Assembly: GCF_900104025.1 (NCBI RefSeq)
Contig: NZ_FNIQ01000001.1
Location: 248,001-312,000, forward strand
DNA: 64,000 bases
From: Geodermatophilus sp. DSM 45219
GTDB lineage: Bacteria > Actinomycetota > Actinomycetes > Mycobacteriales > Geodermatophilaceae
Direction of reading: 5' to 3'
Of this stretch, positions 16,355 through 24,438 are shown piece after piece; positions within the stretch are counted from its first letter, which is position 1, and each line of letters starts with the position of its first letter. The position numbers and the translations under genes were made by a program. The notes beneath the pieces are model-generated. The model was given only the letters and a program-made list of their open reading frames with translations. It was not told the origin of the DNA and did not search any database.

Positions 16355-16415
16355 GCTCACGCGGAGACGCAGCACGCTGCGGCACGACGCCGCCGAGCGC
16401 CAGCGAGGAGGAGTC
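16353..16415 (+). repeat. Intercistronic repeat family A, copy 3 (before fliI)
   Basis: Shortened copy between fliH and fliI. It keeps GCAGCAC--GCGGCAC, CGAGCGCCAGCGAGGAGGA and the GTGAC start-codon context of the other copies. The GAGGAGGA is the fliI ribosome binding site. Confidence 0.72.
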
Positions 16416-17720
16416 GTGACGCTCGGGCTGCTCGAGCGCGCCCGGGCCGCCGCCCGCCCGCAGGTCACCGGCTCGGTCGTCGGCGCGATGGGCCTGACCC
16501 TGTCGGTCGAGGGCGTCGTGGCCGCCGTCGGCGACCTGGTGGAGGTCAACCCCTCACCGCGCGGCGGCCTGCTCGCCGAGGTCGTGGCCGTGTCCCGCGA
16601 GCGGCTCACCTGCATGCCGCTCGGTGAGCTCTCCGGCGTGCACGCCGGCGCCCGGGTGCGGGCGACCGGCATGCCGCTGCAGGTGCCGGTGGGCGAGGCG
16701 CTGCTCGGCCGGGTGCTCGACGGGCTCGGCCGCCCCGTGGACGGCCGCGGCCCGCTGGACCCGTCGCTGGAATTCGTCGACCTGGCCAGCGAGACGCCGC
16801 ACGCGCTCACCCGCACCCGCGTCGAGGAGCCGCTGACCTCCGGCGTCCGGGTGCTCGACACGATGGTCCCGCTCGGCAAGGGCCAGCGGCTGGGCATCTT
16901 CGCCGGCTCCGGCGTGGGCAAGTCGACCCTGCTGGCCCAGATCACCCGTGGCACCGACGCCGACGTGCGGGTCATCGGGCTGATCGGCGAGCGTGGCCGC
17001 GAGGTGCGCGAGTTCCTCGAGGAGAACCTCGGCGCGGAGGGGATGGCGCGCACCGTCGTCGTCGTCGCCACCTCCGACGAGCCACCGCTGGTGCGGCTGA
17101 AGGCAGCGTTCGTGGCGACCCGGATCGCCGAGGGTTTCCGCGACCAGGGCCGCGACGTGCTGCTGATGATGGACTCGATCACCCGCACGGCGATGGCCCA
17201 GCGCGAGGTCGGCCTGTCCGCGGGCGAGCCCCCGGCGACCCGCGGCTACCCGCCGAGCGTCTTCGCGATGATGCCCCGGCTGCTGGAGAAGGCCGGCACC
17301 GCCGCGGTCGGCTCGATCACCGGGCTCTACACCGTGCTGGTGGACGGCGACGACCACAACGAGCCGATCGCCGACACCGCCCGCTCCATCCTCGACGGCC
17401 ACGTCGTGCTCACCCGCAAGCTCGCCACCGCCGGGCACTTCCCCGCGATCGACGTGCTCGAGTCGATCTCCCGGGTGGCCACCGCGGTCGTCGCGCCGCC
17501 GCAGATGGCCGACGCGCGGGAGGTCCGCCGGCTCATGGGGGCGCTGCGCGACGTCAAGGAGCTCATCGAGATCGGCGCCTACCAGGCCGGCACCGACCCG
17601 CTGGTCGACCGGGCCCGCCAGCTGGCGCCGGCGATCGAGGCGTTCCTCCAGCAGCCCACCGGCGAGCTCACCCCGGCCCGTGACTCCTGGGCGTGGCTGA
17701 ACCGCATCGTGCGCTCGTGA
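16416..17720 (+). CDS. fliI: Flagellar export ATPase FliI
   Basis: Hexameric ATPase of the flagellar type III export apparatus, related to F1-beta. The 434-residue product has the P-loop GIFAGSGVGKSTLL (about residues 161-174), the GERGREVREF motif, the Walker B region DVLLMMDSITRTAMAQREVG, and the FliI-specific GEPPATRGYPPSVFAMMPRL. The GTG start at 16416 is provided by the repeat element. The stop overlaps the fliJ GTG by three bases. Confidence 0.97.
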   Translation: MTLGLLERARAAARPQVTGSVVGAMGLTLSVEGVVAAVGDLVEVNPSPRGGLLAEVVAVSRERLTCMPLGELSGVHAGARVRATGMPLQVPVGEALLGRVLDGLGRPVDGRGPLDPSLEFVDLASETPHALTRTRVEEPLTSGVRVLDTMVPLGKGQRLGIFAGSGVGKSTLLAQITRGTDADVRVIGLIGERGREVREFLEENLGAEGMARTVVVVATSDEPPLVRLKAAFVATRIAEGFRDQGRDVLLMMDSITRTAMAQREVGLSAGEPPATRGYPPSVFAMMPRLLEKAGTAAVGSITGLYTVLVDGDDHNEPIADTARSILDGHVVLTRKLATAGHFPAIDVLESISRVATAVVAPPQMADAREVRRLMGALRDVKELIEIGAYQAGTDPLVDRARQLAPAIEAFLQQPTGELTPARDSWAWLNRIVRS

Positions 17721-18172
17721 GACGGGCGACCTTCCGGCTGCAGCCGGTCCTCGAGCTGCGCCGCACCGAGGAGCGGGCCGCCGCGCTGGCGGCCGCCGAC
17801 GCCGCCCGGGCGGCCGCCGACGCCGACCGCCGGGCTGCCTCGGCCGAGGCCGCCGCCATCGCGACCGTGCCGACCGGTCCCACCGACTCCCTCGCCTTTG
17901 TCGCGATATTGGCGACGGCGCGGCTGGCCGCGGAGGACGCCGCCGCGGCCCGGTCGCTGGCGACCGCGTCGGCCGAGCAGGCCGAGCTGGTCCGGGCGGC
18001 GTGGACCTCGGCCGCCCAGCGGACCAAGGGCCTGGAGCGGTTGCGCGAACGTCACGTCCAGGCGGTGCGACTGGCCGAGCAGGCTGCCGAGGAGAGGACC
18101 GTGGACGACCTCGTCACCGGCCGCTCCGGCCGCCGCACCCGCACCGACGGGGAGTCGGCGTGGACGGACTGA
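17717..18172 (+). CDS. fliJ: Flagellar export protein FliJ
   Basis: FliJ is the coiled-coil stalk of the export ATPase. The 151-residue protein starts RRATFRLQPVLELRRTEERA, the standard FliJ opening, and is an almost continuous Ala-rich coiled coil through AAWTSAAQRTKGLERLRERH (RVQAVRLAEQ). The GTG at 17717 overlaps the fliI stop and is preferred over 17693. Assignment is firm from position and opening; the rest of the sequence is low in complexity. Confidence 0.88.
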   Translation: MRRATFRLQPVLELRRTEERAAALAAADAARAAADADRRAASAEAAAIATVPTGPTDSLAFVAILATARLAAEDAAAARSLATASAEQAELVRAAWTSAAQRTKGLERLRERHVQAVRLAEQAAEERTVDDLVTGRSGRRTRTDGESAWTD

Positions 18173-19122
18173 CCGCGGTGCACTCCCGGATCAGCGAGAT
18201 CCAGACCCGCTTCCTGACCGCGCCGCGCCCGGCGGTGGCGAACGCCGACTGGACGGCGGCCGCCGCGGCCGCCGGGCTGACCGGCGCCGGCGCCGGCGCC
18301 ACCCCCGCGACCACCGCGGGGACGGCGGGCAGCGCCTCCGAGGGCGCCGTCGTCACCGAGGCGCGGAAGTACCTCGGCGTCCCCTACCTGTGGGGCGGGA
18401 CCGATCCGGCCAAGGGGCTGGACTGCTCCGGCTTCACGAAGCTGGTCTACGGCAACCTCGGCATCGACCTGCCGCGCACCTCCTCGCAGCAGGCGACGGC
18501 CGGCACCGCGGTGGCCTCGCTGGCCGACGCCCGCCCGGGCGACCTGGTGTTCTTCGACTACTCACCGGAGCGCCCCGGGATCGACCACGTCGGCATCTAC
18601 GTCGGCGACGGCAAGATGATCGCCGCCCCGCAGGCCGGCGAGGTGGTCAAGGTGCAGGACGTGGGGAACCCGTCGGTCATCCGCCGGGTGCTGCCCGCGG
18701 AGCCGGCGTCCGCCCGGACCGCGTCGTCCACCGCGTCGCTGTCCGGCGTCCCCTACGCCGACCTGTTCACCCGCGCCGGCGCCCGGCACGGCGTCGACCC
18801 CGCGCTGCTCGCGGCCGTCGCGCAGCAGGAGTCCTCCTTCGACGCCGGCGCGGTCTCCCCCGCCGGCGCGCAGGGCCTCATGCAGTTCATGCCCGCCACC
18901 GCCCGGGGCCTGGGTGTCGACCCGTTCGACCCGGCCTCGGCCGTCGACGGCGCGGCCCGCTACCTGGCCGAGCTGACCGGGCAGTTCGGCTCCACCGAGC
19001 TGGGCCTGGCCGCCTACAACGCCGGGCCCGGCACCGTGCGCCGGTACGGCGGCATCCCGCCCTACGCCGAGACCCAGGACTACGTCCGCTCCGTGATGAG
19101 CAAGGCAGAGGCCCTCCGATGA
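18160..19122 (+). CDS. NlpC/P60 endopeptidase-lytic transglycosylase fusion
   Basis: A 320-residue wall hydrolase inside the flagellar operon. Domain 1 (about 65-180) is NlpC/P60: YLGVPYLWGGTDPAKGLDCS with catalytic Cys89, and DHVGIYVGDG with the His. Domain 2 (about 200-315) is an SLT lysozyme-like transglycosylase: GVDPALLAAVAQQESSFDAG with catalytic Glu224, SPAGAQGLMQFMPATARGLG, and AAYNAGPGTVRRYGG. No signal peptide is visible, so export through the flagellar apparatus is plausible. It probably opens the peptidoglycan for the rod, the job FlgJ does in proteobacteria. The GTG start overlaps fliJ by 13 bases. Confidence 0.92.
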   Translation: MDGLTAVHSRISEIQTRFLTAPRPAVANADWTAAAAAAGLTGAGAGATPATTAGTAGSASEGAVVTEARKYLGVPYLWGGTDPAKGLDCSGFTKLVYGNLGIDLPRTSSQQATAGTAVASLADARPGDLVFFDYSPERPGIDHVGIYVGDGKMIAAPQAGEVVKVQDVGNPSVIRRVLPAEPASARTASSTASLSGVPYADLFTRAGARHGVDPALLAAVAQQESSFDAGAVSPAGAQGLMQFMPATARGLGVDPFDPASAVDGAARYLAELTGQFGSTELGLAAYNAGPGTVRRYGGIPPYAETQDYVRSVMSKAEALR

Positions 19123-20435
19123 CAGCTCCCCTGGCGGCCGCCGCACCGGCGCCTGCGCCCACCGCCGCGGGCCCCGCCGCGACCGGATCGCCCGACGGCG
19201 GCGAGCGCTTCGCCTCCGCACTCGACGACGCGGTGTCGCGCGGGCAGGACGGCCCCCGCGGCCGGGAGCGCGCCGCCGAGGACGAGGGCACCCCCGTGGA
19301 GCCGGCTCCCGAGGCGCCGGACGGCGAGCAGCCCGTCACCGAGCAGCCCGCCGTCTCCGGCGCCGGCATGCCGCCCGGCTTGTGGGCACTGCTCACGGGC
19401 ATCGGCCCGGGCGCGCCCGGGCCGGCGAACGCCGTCGCCCACGCGGCCGCCGGCTCCGCGGTCGCCGCGGTCGCCGCGGTCGCCGCGGTCGCCGACGCTG
19501 TAGCGGCCGGCAGCGTGGTCACGCCACCCGTCGTCCCGGACGGCGTCCCCGCCGCGGTACCGCCCGCCGCGACGCCCCCCGCCGGCGTCCCCGCACCCGG
19601 GACGACCGGGCTCCCGGCCGGTGCGGTCCCCGTCGCGGACACCCCGGCGGCCGGCAGCGTGCTGCCCGGGACCGCCGTACCGGCCCCGGCGGCCGGCGCG
19701 GCCACCGACCCGCTCCCGGGGATCACGGTCGTGCTCGCCGGCGCGGACGCGCCGGTCACCCCCGCCCCGACCGCGCCGGCACCCGTGGCCCCGGACGGCG
19801 TCGTCCCGCTCCCCCAGCCGGCCGCCCCGTCGGCGACGGCCGACGGCGCGGGCGGCGACACCGGCCCGGCCCCCGACCAGGACACCCCGCTGCCGGCGCC
19901 GGCCGCCGCGCCGGCACCCCCCGCGGGAGCTCCCGCCGTCCCGGCTCCCGTCGCGGTGCCACCCGCCGCGGCCGCGGAACCGGCGGCGCCGGCACCGCCG
20001 GTCGCCGGCCAGGTCGCGCAGCAGGTCGCCGTCCTGCGCAGCGCCCCGGACGGCACCCACACCATGACCGTGGTGCTCACCCCGGAGACGCTCGGCCCGG
20101 TCGAGGTCCAGGTGACGCTCACCCAGGGCACGGTCGAGCTGGCGCTGAAGAGCGCCACCGAGGCCGGCCGCGCGGCCCTGCTGGAGGCCCTGCCCGAGCT
20201 GCGCCGCGACCTGGCCGGCGCCGGCCTCAGCCTCACCGAGGCCTCGGTCGACCGCGATCCCGGCGGCTCCTGGGCCTCGGCCCAGCAGCACGCCGCCGGC
20301 GACCGCGCCGGCCGGCAGGGGCAGCCCGACGGCCGCGGCCGCCCGTGGCTGCGGGGCACCGACCTCGACGCGGGCCGCAGCGCCCCCGTCGCCACCACCG
20401 CCGTCCCGTCGTCCGGCCTGGACGTCCGGGTCTGA
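19119..20435 (+). CDS. fliK: Flagellar hook-length control protein FliK
   Basis: FliK is exported, measures hook length and switches the export gate to late substrates. The 438-residue product is Ala/Pro-rich and low in complexity over its first 280 residues, then has the conserved FliK C-terminal domain: DGTHTMTVVLTPETLGPVEV, QVTLTQGTVELALKSATEAG, ALLEALPELRRDLAGAGLSL. A nine-base tandem repeat (GTCGCCGCG, three full copies at 19461-19487) encodes VAAVAAVAA, and its copy number could vary between strains and change the ruler length. ATGA overlap with the upstream gene fixes the start. Confidence 0.93.
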   Translation: MTAPLAAAAPAPAPTAAGPAATGSPDGGERFASALDDAVSRGQDGPRGRERAAEDEGTPVEPAPEAPDGEQPVTEQPAVSGAGMPPGLWALLTGIGPGAPGPANAVAHAAAGSAVAAVAAVAAVADAVAAGSVVTPPVVPDGVPAAVPPAATPPAGVPAPGTTGLPAGAVPVADTPAAGSVLPGTAVPAPAAGAATDPLPGITVVLAGADAPVTPAPTAPAPVAPDGVVPLPQPAAPSATADGAGGDTGPAPDQDTPLPAPAAAPAPPAGAPAVPAPVAVPPAAAAEPAAPAPPVAGQVAQQVAVLRSAPDGTHTMTVVLTPETLGPVEVQVTLTQGTVELALKSATEAGRAALLEALPELRRDLAGAGLSLTEASVDRDPGGSWASAQQHAAGDRAGRQGQPDGRGRPWLRGTDLDAGRSAPVATTAVPSSGLDVRV

Positions 20436-20450
20436 GAGGAGCACCGACCG

Positions 20451-20873
20451 ATGACCAGCCCCGTCGGCGGGGTGGGCGGCACCGCCACCACGACCGCCAC
20501 CAGCACCGTCACCCGCAGCGACCAGATGGGCAAGGACGTGTTCCTGCAGCTCCTGGTGGCCCAGATGCGCTACCAGGACCCGAACAGCCCGACCAGCACC
20601 ACCGAGTTCATGTCGCAGACCGCGACGTTCACCCAGGTGGAGAAGCTGGAGGAGATCGCCGCGCAGAACGCCTCGCTGGTGGCCCTGCAGCGGTCGCTCA
20701 GCGCCGGCGCCCTGGTCGGCCACAGCGTCAGCTACACCGACGAGAAGGGCGCGACCGTGACCGGCACGGTCGGCTCGGTGCGGATCTCCGGTGAGGAGCC
20801 CAGTGCCGTCGTCGACGGCGTCGACGTCCCGATCGGCCGGCTGACCGAGGTCTCGCTGCCCGGCACGCGCTGA
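20451..20873 (+). CDS. flgD: Flagellar hook assembly/capping protein FlgD
   Basis: FlgD forms the cap under which hook subunits assemble. The 140-residue protein has the FlgD signature GKDVFLQLLVAQMRYQDPNS, PTSTTEFMSQTATFTQVEKL, and a short C-terminal beta domain (SAGALVGHSVSYTDEKGATV, IPIGRLTEV-like end). It lacks the FlgD Ig-like insertion seen in longer homologues, which is common in Gram-positive bacteria. A GAGAGGAGC ribosome binding site lies upstream. Immediately after its stop is a hairpin repeat. Confidence 0.95.
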   Translation: MTSPVGGVGGTATTTATSTVTRSDQMGKDVFLQLLVAQMRYQDPNSPTSTTEFMSQTATFTQVEKLEEIAAQNASLVALQRSLSAGALVGHSVSYTDEKGATVTGTVGSVRISGEEPSAVVDGVDVPIGRLTEVSLPGTR

Positions 20874-20875
20874 GC

Positions 20876-20933
20876 AAGGACCCCCGTGCCCCCCACCGTT
20901 CGCACGCTCACGGCGGGGCCCTGCACGGGGGCC
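20876..20933 (+). repeat. Stop-codon hairpin repeat, copy 1 (flgD-flgE gap)
   Basis: Begins two bases after the flgD stop. AAGGACC, outer stem CCCCGTGC/GCACGGGG and inner stem around CCACCG/CGGCGGGG. A second copy follows flgE (22184), with paired changes in the outer stem. It may act as attenuator or as a processing and stability element so that flgE is expressed differently from upstream genes. Confidence 0.8.
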
Positions 20934-20965
20934 ACCCCTGATCACCCTATTGAGAGGAGCACCCC

Positions 20966-22180
20966 GTGCTGCGTTCCATGAACTCCGCGATCTCCGGTCT
21001 GCGCGCCCACCAGACCAAGCTCGACGTCACCGGCAACAACATCGCCAACGTCAACACCGTCGGCTACAAGAGCTCGCAGACCGTCTTCGAGGACACCCTG
21101 TCCCAGGTCGTGCGCAACGGCTCGGCGCCGTCGGCGCAGGCCGGTGGCACCAACCCGGCCCAGGTCGGCCTGGGCGTCAAGGTCGCCGGCATCACCACCA
21201 ACTTCGAGCAGGGCGCGGCCCAGAACACCGGCCGGTCGACCGACTTCATGATCAGTGGCGACGGCTTCTTCGTGACCCGCGCCGGCAACGAGCAGGTCTA
21301 CACCCGCGCCGGGTCGTTCAACTACGACGCCGCGGGCAACCTGGTCACCCCGGACGGCGCCCTGCTGCAGGGCTGGATGGCCGAGGGCGGCGTGGTCGAC
21401 ACCAACGGCGCGATCGAGACCCTCACCGTCCCCTTCGGCGGGGTCATGCAGCCCGAGCGCACCACCACCGGCGCCGTTGTGGGCAACCTCTCCAGCGCGG
21501 CGGCCAGCGGCACCGGCGTGCAGACCCAGATCACCGTCTACGACGCCCTGGGCACCGCCAAGCAGGTCACCATCGCGTTCAGCAAGAACGCCGCAGCCAA
21601 CACCTGGGACGTGCGGACCAGTGACGGGACCAGCACGCTGAACACGCAGGTCACCTTCAGCACCGCCGTCGGCACGGAGGGCGAGCCGGCGACCGGTGCG
21701 ACCTACGAGTTCACCCCCACCGACGGCGTCTGGCCCGACGGCATCCAGATCGACCTGGCGGAGCTGCGCCAGTTCGGCGGTCCGTCCTCGCTCGCCCCGG
21801 CCCGGGTCGACGGCAACGCCATGGGCTCGCTGCAGTCGATCTCGCTCAGCGGCGACGGCACGGTCATGGGCGTCTACTCCAACAACCTGCGCGAGCCGAT
21901 CGGCAAGATCGCGCTGGCCACCTTCGCCAACCCCGGCGGCCTGGCCAAGGCCGGCAACAGCTCCTACCGCGTCGGCGACAACTCCGGCCAGCCCGCCATC
22001 GGCGAGGCCGGGTCCGGCGGTCGCGGCAGCCTGATCGCCGGCGCGCTGGAGATGTCCAACGTCGACCTGGCCGAGGAGTTCACCGGGCTGATCGTCGCCC
22101 AGCGCGGCTTCCAGGCCAACAGCCGCGTCATCTCCAGCTCCGACGAGGTGCTCCAGGACCTGGTCAACCTGAAGCGGTAA
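20966..22180 (+). CDS. flgE: Flagellar hook protein FlgE
   Basis: Hook subunit, 404 residues. It begins MLRSMNSAISGLRAHQTKLD, VTGNNIANVNTVGYKSSQTV, and ends LSNVDLAEEFTGL-type motif followed by IVAQRGFQANSRVISSSDEV, QDLVNLKR, the canonical hook/rod C-terminus. The FlgE D2-like domain (YTRAGSFNYDAAGNLVTPDG, LLQGWMAE) is present. The GTG start has GAGAGGAG upstream. It is the only FlgE/F/G-family gene in the window, although homologues usually have a separate distal rod gene flgG. Confidence 0.95.
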   Translation: MLRSMNSAISGLRAHQTKLDVTGNNIANVNTVGYKSSQTVFEDTLSQVVRNGSAPSAQAGGTNPAQVGLGVKVAGITTNFEQGAAQNTGRSTDFMISGDGFFVTRAGNEQVYTRAGSFNYDAAGNLVTPDGALLQGWMAEGGVVDTNGAIETLTVPFGGVMQPERTTTGAVVGNLSSAAASGTGVQTQITVYDALGTAKQVTIAFSKNAAANTWDVRTSDGTSTLNTQVTFSTAVGTEGEPATGATYEFTPTDGVWPDGIQIDLAELRQFGGPSSLAPARVDGNAMGSLQSISLSGDGTVMGVYSNNLREPIGKIALATFANPGGLAKAGNSSYRVGDNSGQPAIGEAGSGGRGSLIAGALEMSNVDLAEEFTGLIVAQRGFQANSRVISSSDEVLQDLVNLKR

Positions 22181-22183
22181 GTG

Positions 22184-22242
22184 AAGGACCCTCCTGCCCC
22201 CCACCGCTCGCAGGCTCGCGGCGGGCCCCTGCAGGAGGGCCG
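22184..22242 (+). repeat. Stop-codon hairpin repeat, copy 2 (after flgE)
   Basis: Begins four bases after the flgE stop. Outer stem CCTCCTGC/GCAGGAGG versus CCCCGTGC/GCACGGGG in the copy after flgD: the arms differ but stay complementary. The central block CACCG-TCGCA-GCTC-CGGCGGG is shared. Confidence 0.8.
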
Positions 22243-22259
22243 CCCTCCACGGGTGCCAT

Positions 22260-22293
22260 GCGGCCCGGTACCTCGTCCGAGGTGCCGGGCCGC
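22260..22293 (+). terminator. Terminator after flgE
   Basis: 16-bp inverted repeat (one G-U type position) with a 2-base gap, arms about 22260-22275 and 22278-22293. It lies between the flgB-flgE operon and the next promoter. Confidence 0.75.
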
Positions 22294-22365
22294 CGTCGTC
22301 GGTACGCCCCGGTGTCCGCGCAGGTCACACCGGTCTCACCCCGGAGGGTGAGGCGCCCTGTTCGG

Positions 22366-22394
22366 CTCAAGCCGTGCCCGCGCGACGCCGATGA
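22366..22394 (+). promoter_or_regulatory. Sigma-28 type promoter of flbD-motA-motB-fliL
   Basis: CTCAAG (22366-22371), a 15-base spacer and GCCGATGA (22387-22394), one of the best matches in the window. The flbD GTG is at 22463, giving a leader of about 60 bases with GAGGA as ribosome binding site. Confidence 0.75.
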
Positions 22395-22462
22395 CTCCTG
22401 CAGACCGGCGGCCCCGCGAGCGGACGCCGCCACCCCCTCCCTATCGACCATGAGGACTCCCC

Positions 22463-22759
22463 GTGATCCGTGTGACGCGCCTGAACGGAGAGCGGTTCGC
22501 GCTCAACCCCGACCTCGTCGAACGGGTCGAGGGCCACCCCGACACCGTCGTGTTCCTGGTCGACGGCACCAAGTACGTCGTCTCGGAGAGCGTCGACGAG
22601 GTGCTCGTGGAGATCCGCGAGTACCGCGCCAGCATCCTGGCCACGGCCTACGAGATGGACCGCGGCACCTACCGCTCGCCGTCCCGTTCGACGGAGGACG
22701 ACGCCCCGCTGGGCACCCGCGCCTCGGTCGTCCCCTTCCCGGCCCGCGAGGAGCGCTGA
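22463..22759 (+). CDS. flbD: FlbD family flagellar protein
   Basis: A 98-residue protein of the small FlbD/YlzI family often placed next to motA in Gram-positive flagellar loci. The conserved region is the first 60 residues: VTRLNGERFALNPDLVERVE, GHPDTVVFLVDGTKYVVSES, VDEVLVEIREYR. The following tail is polar and not conserved. Its biochemical role is unknown. It is the first gene after the sigma-28 type promoter, three bases before motA. Confidence 0.9.
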   Translation: MIRVTRLNGERFALNPDLVERVEGHPDTVVFLVDGTKYVVSESVDEVLVEIREYRASILATAYEMDRGTYRSPSRSTEDDAPLGTRASVVPFPAREER

Positions 22760-22762
22760 CCC

Positions 22763-23533
22763 ATGGACCCGGCCACCCTGATCGGGTTCGTCATCTCGAT
22801 GGTCGCCCTGCTGATCTTCATGGTCATGGAGGGCGCCGACCCGATGTCGCTGCTCTTCCTGCCCGCGATCATCCTGGTCATCGTCGCCACCTTCGGCGCG
22901 GCGATGTCCGGCCAGACGATGGACGACCTCAAGAAGATGCCCGGCTGGTTCAAGCTGGCCCTCATGCCGGCGAAGGTGCCGGCGGCCACCGAGCAGATCC
23001 AGACGCTGGTCAGCCTCGCCGAGAAGGCCCGCAAGGAGGGCCTGCTCGCCCTCGAGGCGCAGGTCAAGGCCATCGAGGACCCGTTCCTCAAGCGCGGCCT
23101 GCAGATGGGCATCGACGGCACCGACCCCGAGGAGCTGCGCGCCGTCCTGGAGAGCGAGATCGGCGCCAAGAAGGCCGAGGACAAGGTCGCCGCCAAGTTC
23201 ATGACGACGATGGGCGGCTACGCCCCCACCATCGGCATCGTCGGCTGCATCGTCGGCCTGATGAACGTGATGGGGAACCTCAGCAACCCCGAGGCGCTGG
23301 GCCCCATGATCGCCGCGGCGTTCGTCGCCACGCTGTGGGGCGTCATGGCCGCGAACTTCTGGTTCCTGCCGATGGGCGCCAAGATCGTGCGGGTCAGCGA
23401 GCTGCAGGCCGCGCAGATGGAGCTGCTGGTCGAGGGCATCGCCGAGATCCAGGCCGGCACCAGCCCGCGCGCCGTCCGGCTCAAGCTGACCTCCCTCATC
23501 CCGCCGAGTGAACTGGCCAAGGAGGCCGCGTGA
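22763..23533 (+). CDS. motA: Flagellar motor stator protein MotA
   Basis: Stator subunit with four membrane helices, 256 residues: helices at about 4-25 and 30-50, a cytoplasmic loop with charged residues that touch FliG (AEKARKEGLLALEAQVKAIE), then the C-terminal pair GYAPTIGIVGCIVGLMNVMG and MIAAAFVATLWGVMAANFWF. With MotB it forms a proton channel that drives rotation. It overlaps motB by four bases. Sodium versus proton use cannot be told from sequence alone. Confidence 0.96.
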   Translation: MDPATLIGFVISMVALLIFMVMEGADPMSLLFLPAIILVIVATFGAAMSGQTMDDLKKMPGWFKLALMPAKVPAATEQIQTLVSLAEKARKEGLLALEAQVKAIEDPFLKRGLQMGIDGTDPEELRAVLESEIGAKKAEDKVAAKFMTTMGGYAPTIGIVGCIVGLMNVMGNLSNPEALGPMIAAAFVATLWGVMAANFWFLPMGAKIVRVSELQAAQMELLVEGIAEIQAGTSPRAVRLKLTSLIPPSELAKEAA

Positions 23534-24438
23534 GCTCCGGCGGCCACGGCCGGCGCCGGGGCAAGAAGCACGAGGAGGAGGAGCACGAGAACCACGAGCG
23601 GTGGCTGGTGTCCTACGCGGACATGATGACGCTGCTCCTCGTCCTCTTCGTGGTGCTGTACGCGATGAGCCAGGTGGACAAGCAGAAGTTCGCCCAGCTC
23701 GCCAGTGGCCTCTCCGACGCCTTCGGCACGCCGGTCTCGGTGATCCCGGCGCCCACGCCGGACGGCGAGCCGCTCGACGGGCTCCCCGGCGCCATCGACA
23801 TCGCCTCGGCCATCGCCCCGGAGCAGACCGTCGAGCAGGCCGAGGTCGACGCCGCCGCCGCGGCCGCCGCGCTCGCCGAGGCCCAGCAGGTCGCCGCCGA
23901 GGCGCAGGCCCAGTACGAGGACCTGTCCGAGATCCGGGACCAGCTCGACGCGGCCCTGACCGCCGCCGGGTACGCCGGTGCCGCCCGCTACGAGATCGAC
24001 GAGCGCGGGCTGGTCGTGCACATCGTGGCCGACCAGGTGCTCTTCGACGCGGAGGAGGCCGTGCTGCGGCCCGAGGGTCGGGCCATCCTCGACGCGGTCG
24101 CCCCCACGCTGAGCGGGCTGCCCAACGACCTCAACGTCGAGGGGCACGCCAACCACCTGCCGGTCACCCTCGGCGGGATGTGGCCGTCGAACTGGGAGCT
24201 GTCGGCCTACCGGGCCACGACCGTCGTCCGCTACCTGGCCGACGGCGGTGTCCCGCAGGACCGGCTGGTCGCCAACGGCTACTCCGACACCCGGCCGCTC
24301 GTCGCGACCACCGACCCCGAGGCGATCGGCGTCAACCGCCGCGTCGACGTCGTCGTCATGTCCACCGCCTCTGCCGAGGCCAACGATCTGCTCCCCGGCC
24401 TGGACGCCGGCACACCCCAGGAAGGCACCGATGGCTGA
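23530..24438 (+). CDS. motB: Flagellar motor stator protein MotB
   Basis: 302 residues. After a charged N-terminus there is a single membrane helix SYADMMTLLLVLFVVLYAMS, in which Asp31 is the ion-carrying residue. The C-terminal OmpA-like domain binds peptidoglycan (LVVHIVADQVLFDAEEAVLR, VEGHANHLPVTLGGMWPSNW, YSDTRPLVATTDPEAIGVNR). An Ala/Glu-rich coiled coil at about 95-145 links them. The stop overlaps the fliL start by eight bases. Confidence 0.96.
   Translation: MSSGGHGRRRGKKHEEEEHENHERWLVSYADMMTLLLVLFVVLYAMSQVDKQKFAQLASGLSDAFGTPVSVIPAPTPDGEPLDGLPGAIDIASAIAPEQTVEQAEVDAAAAAAALAEAQQVAAEAQAQYEDLSEIRDQLDAALTAAGYAGAARYEIDERGLVVHIVADQVLFDAEEAVLRPEGRAILDAVAPTLSGLPNDLNVEGHANHLPVTLGGMWPSNWELSAYRATTVVRYLADGGVPQDRLVANGYSDTRPLVATTDPEAIGVNRRVDVVVMSTASAEANDLLPGLDAGTPQEGTDG

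Noticed and set aside
19461-19493. Short tandem repeat in fliK as a CRISPR-like or regulatory array
   Set aside because: Nine-base, in-frame units coding for VAA within the low-complexity linker; a simple coding microsatellite with no spacers.
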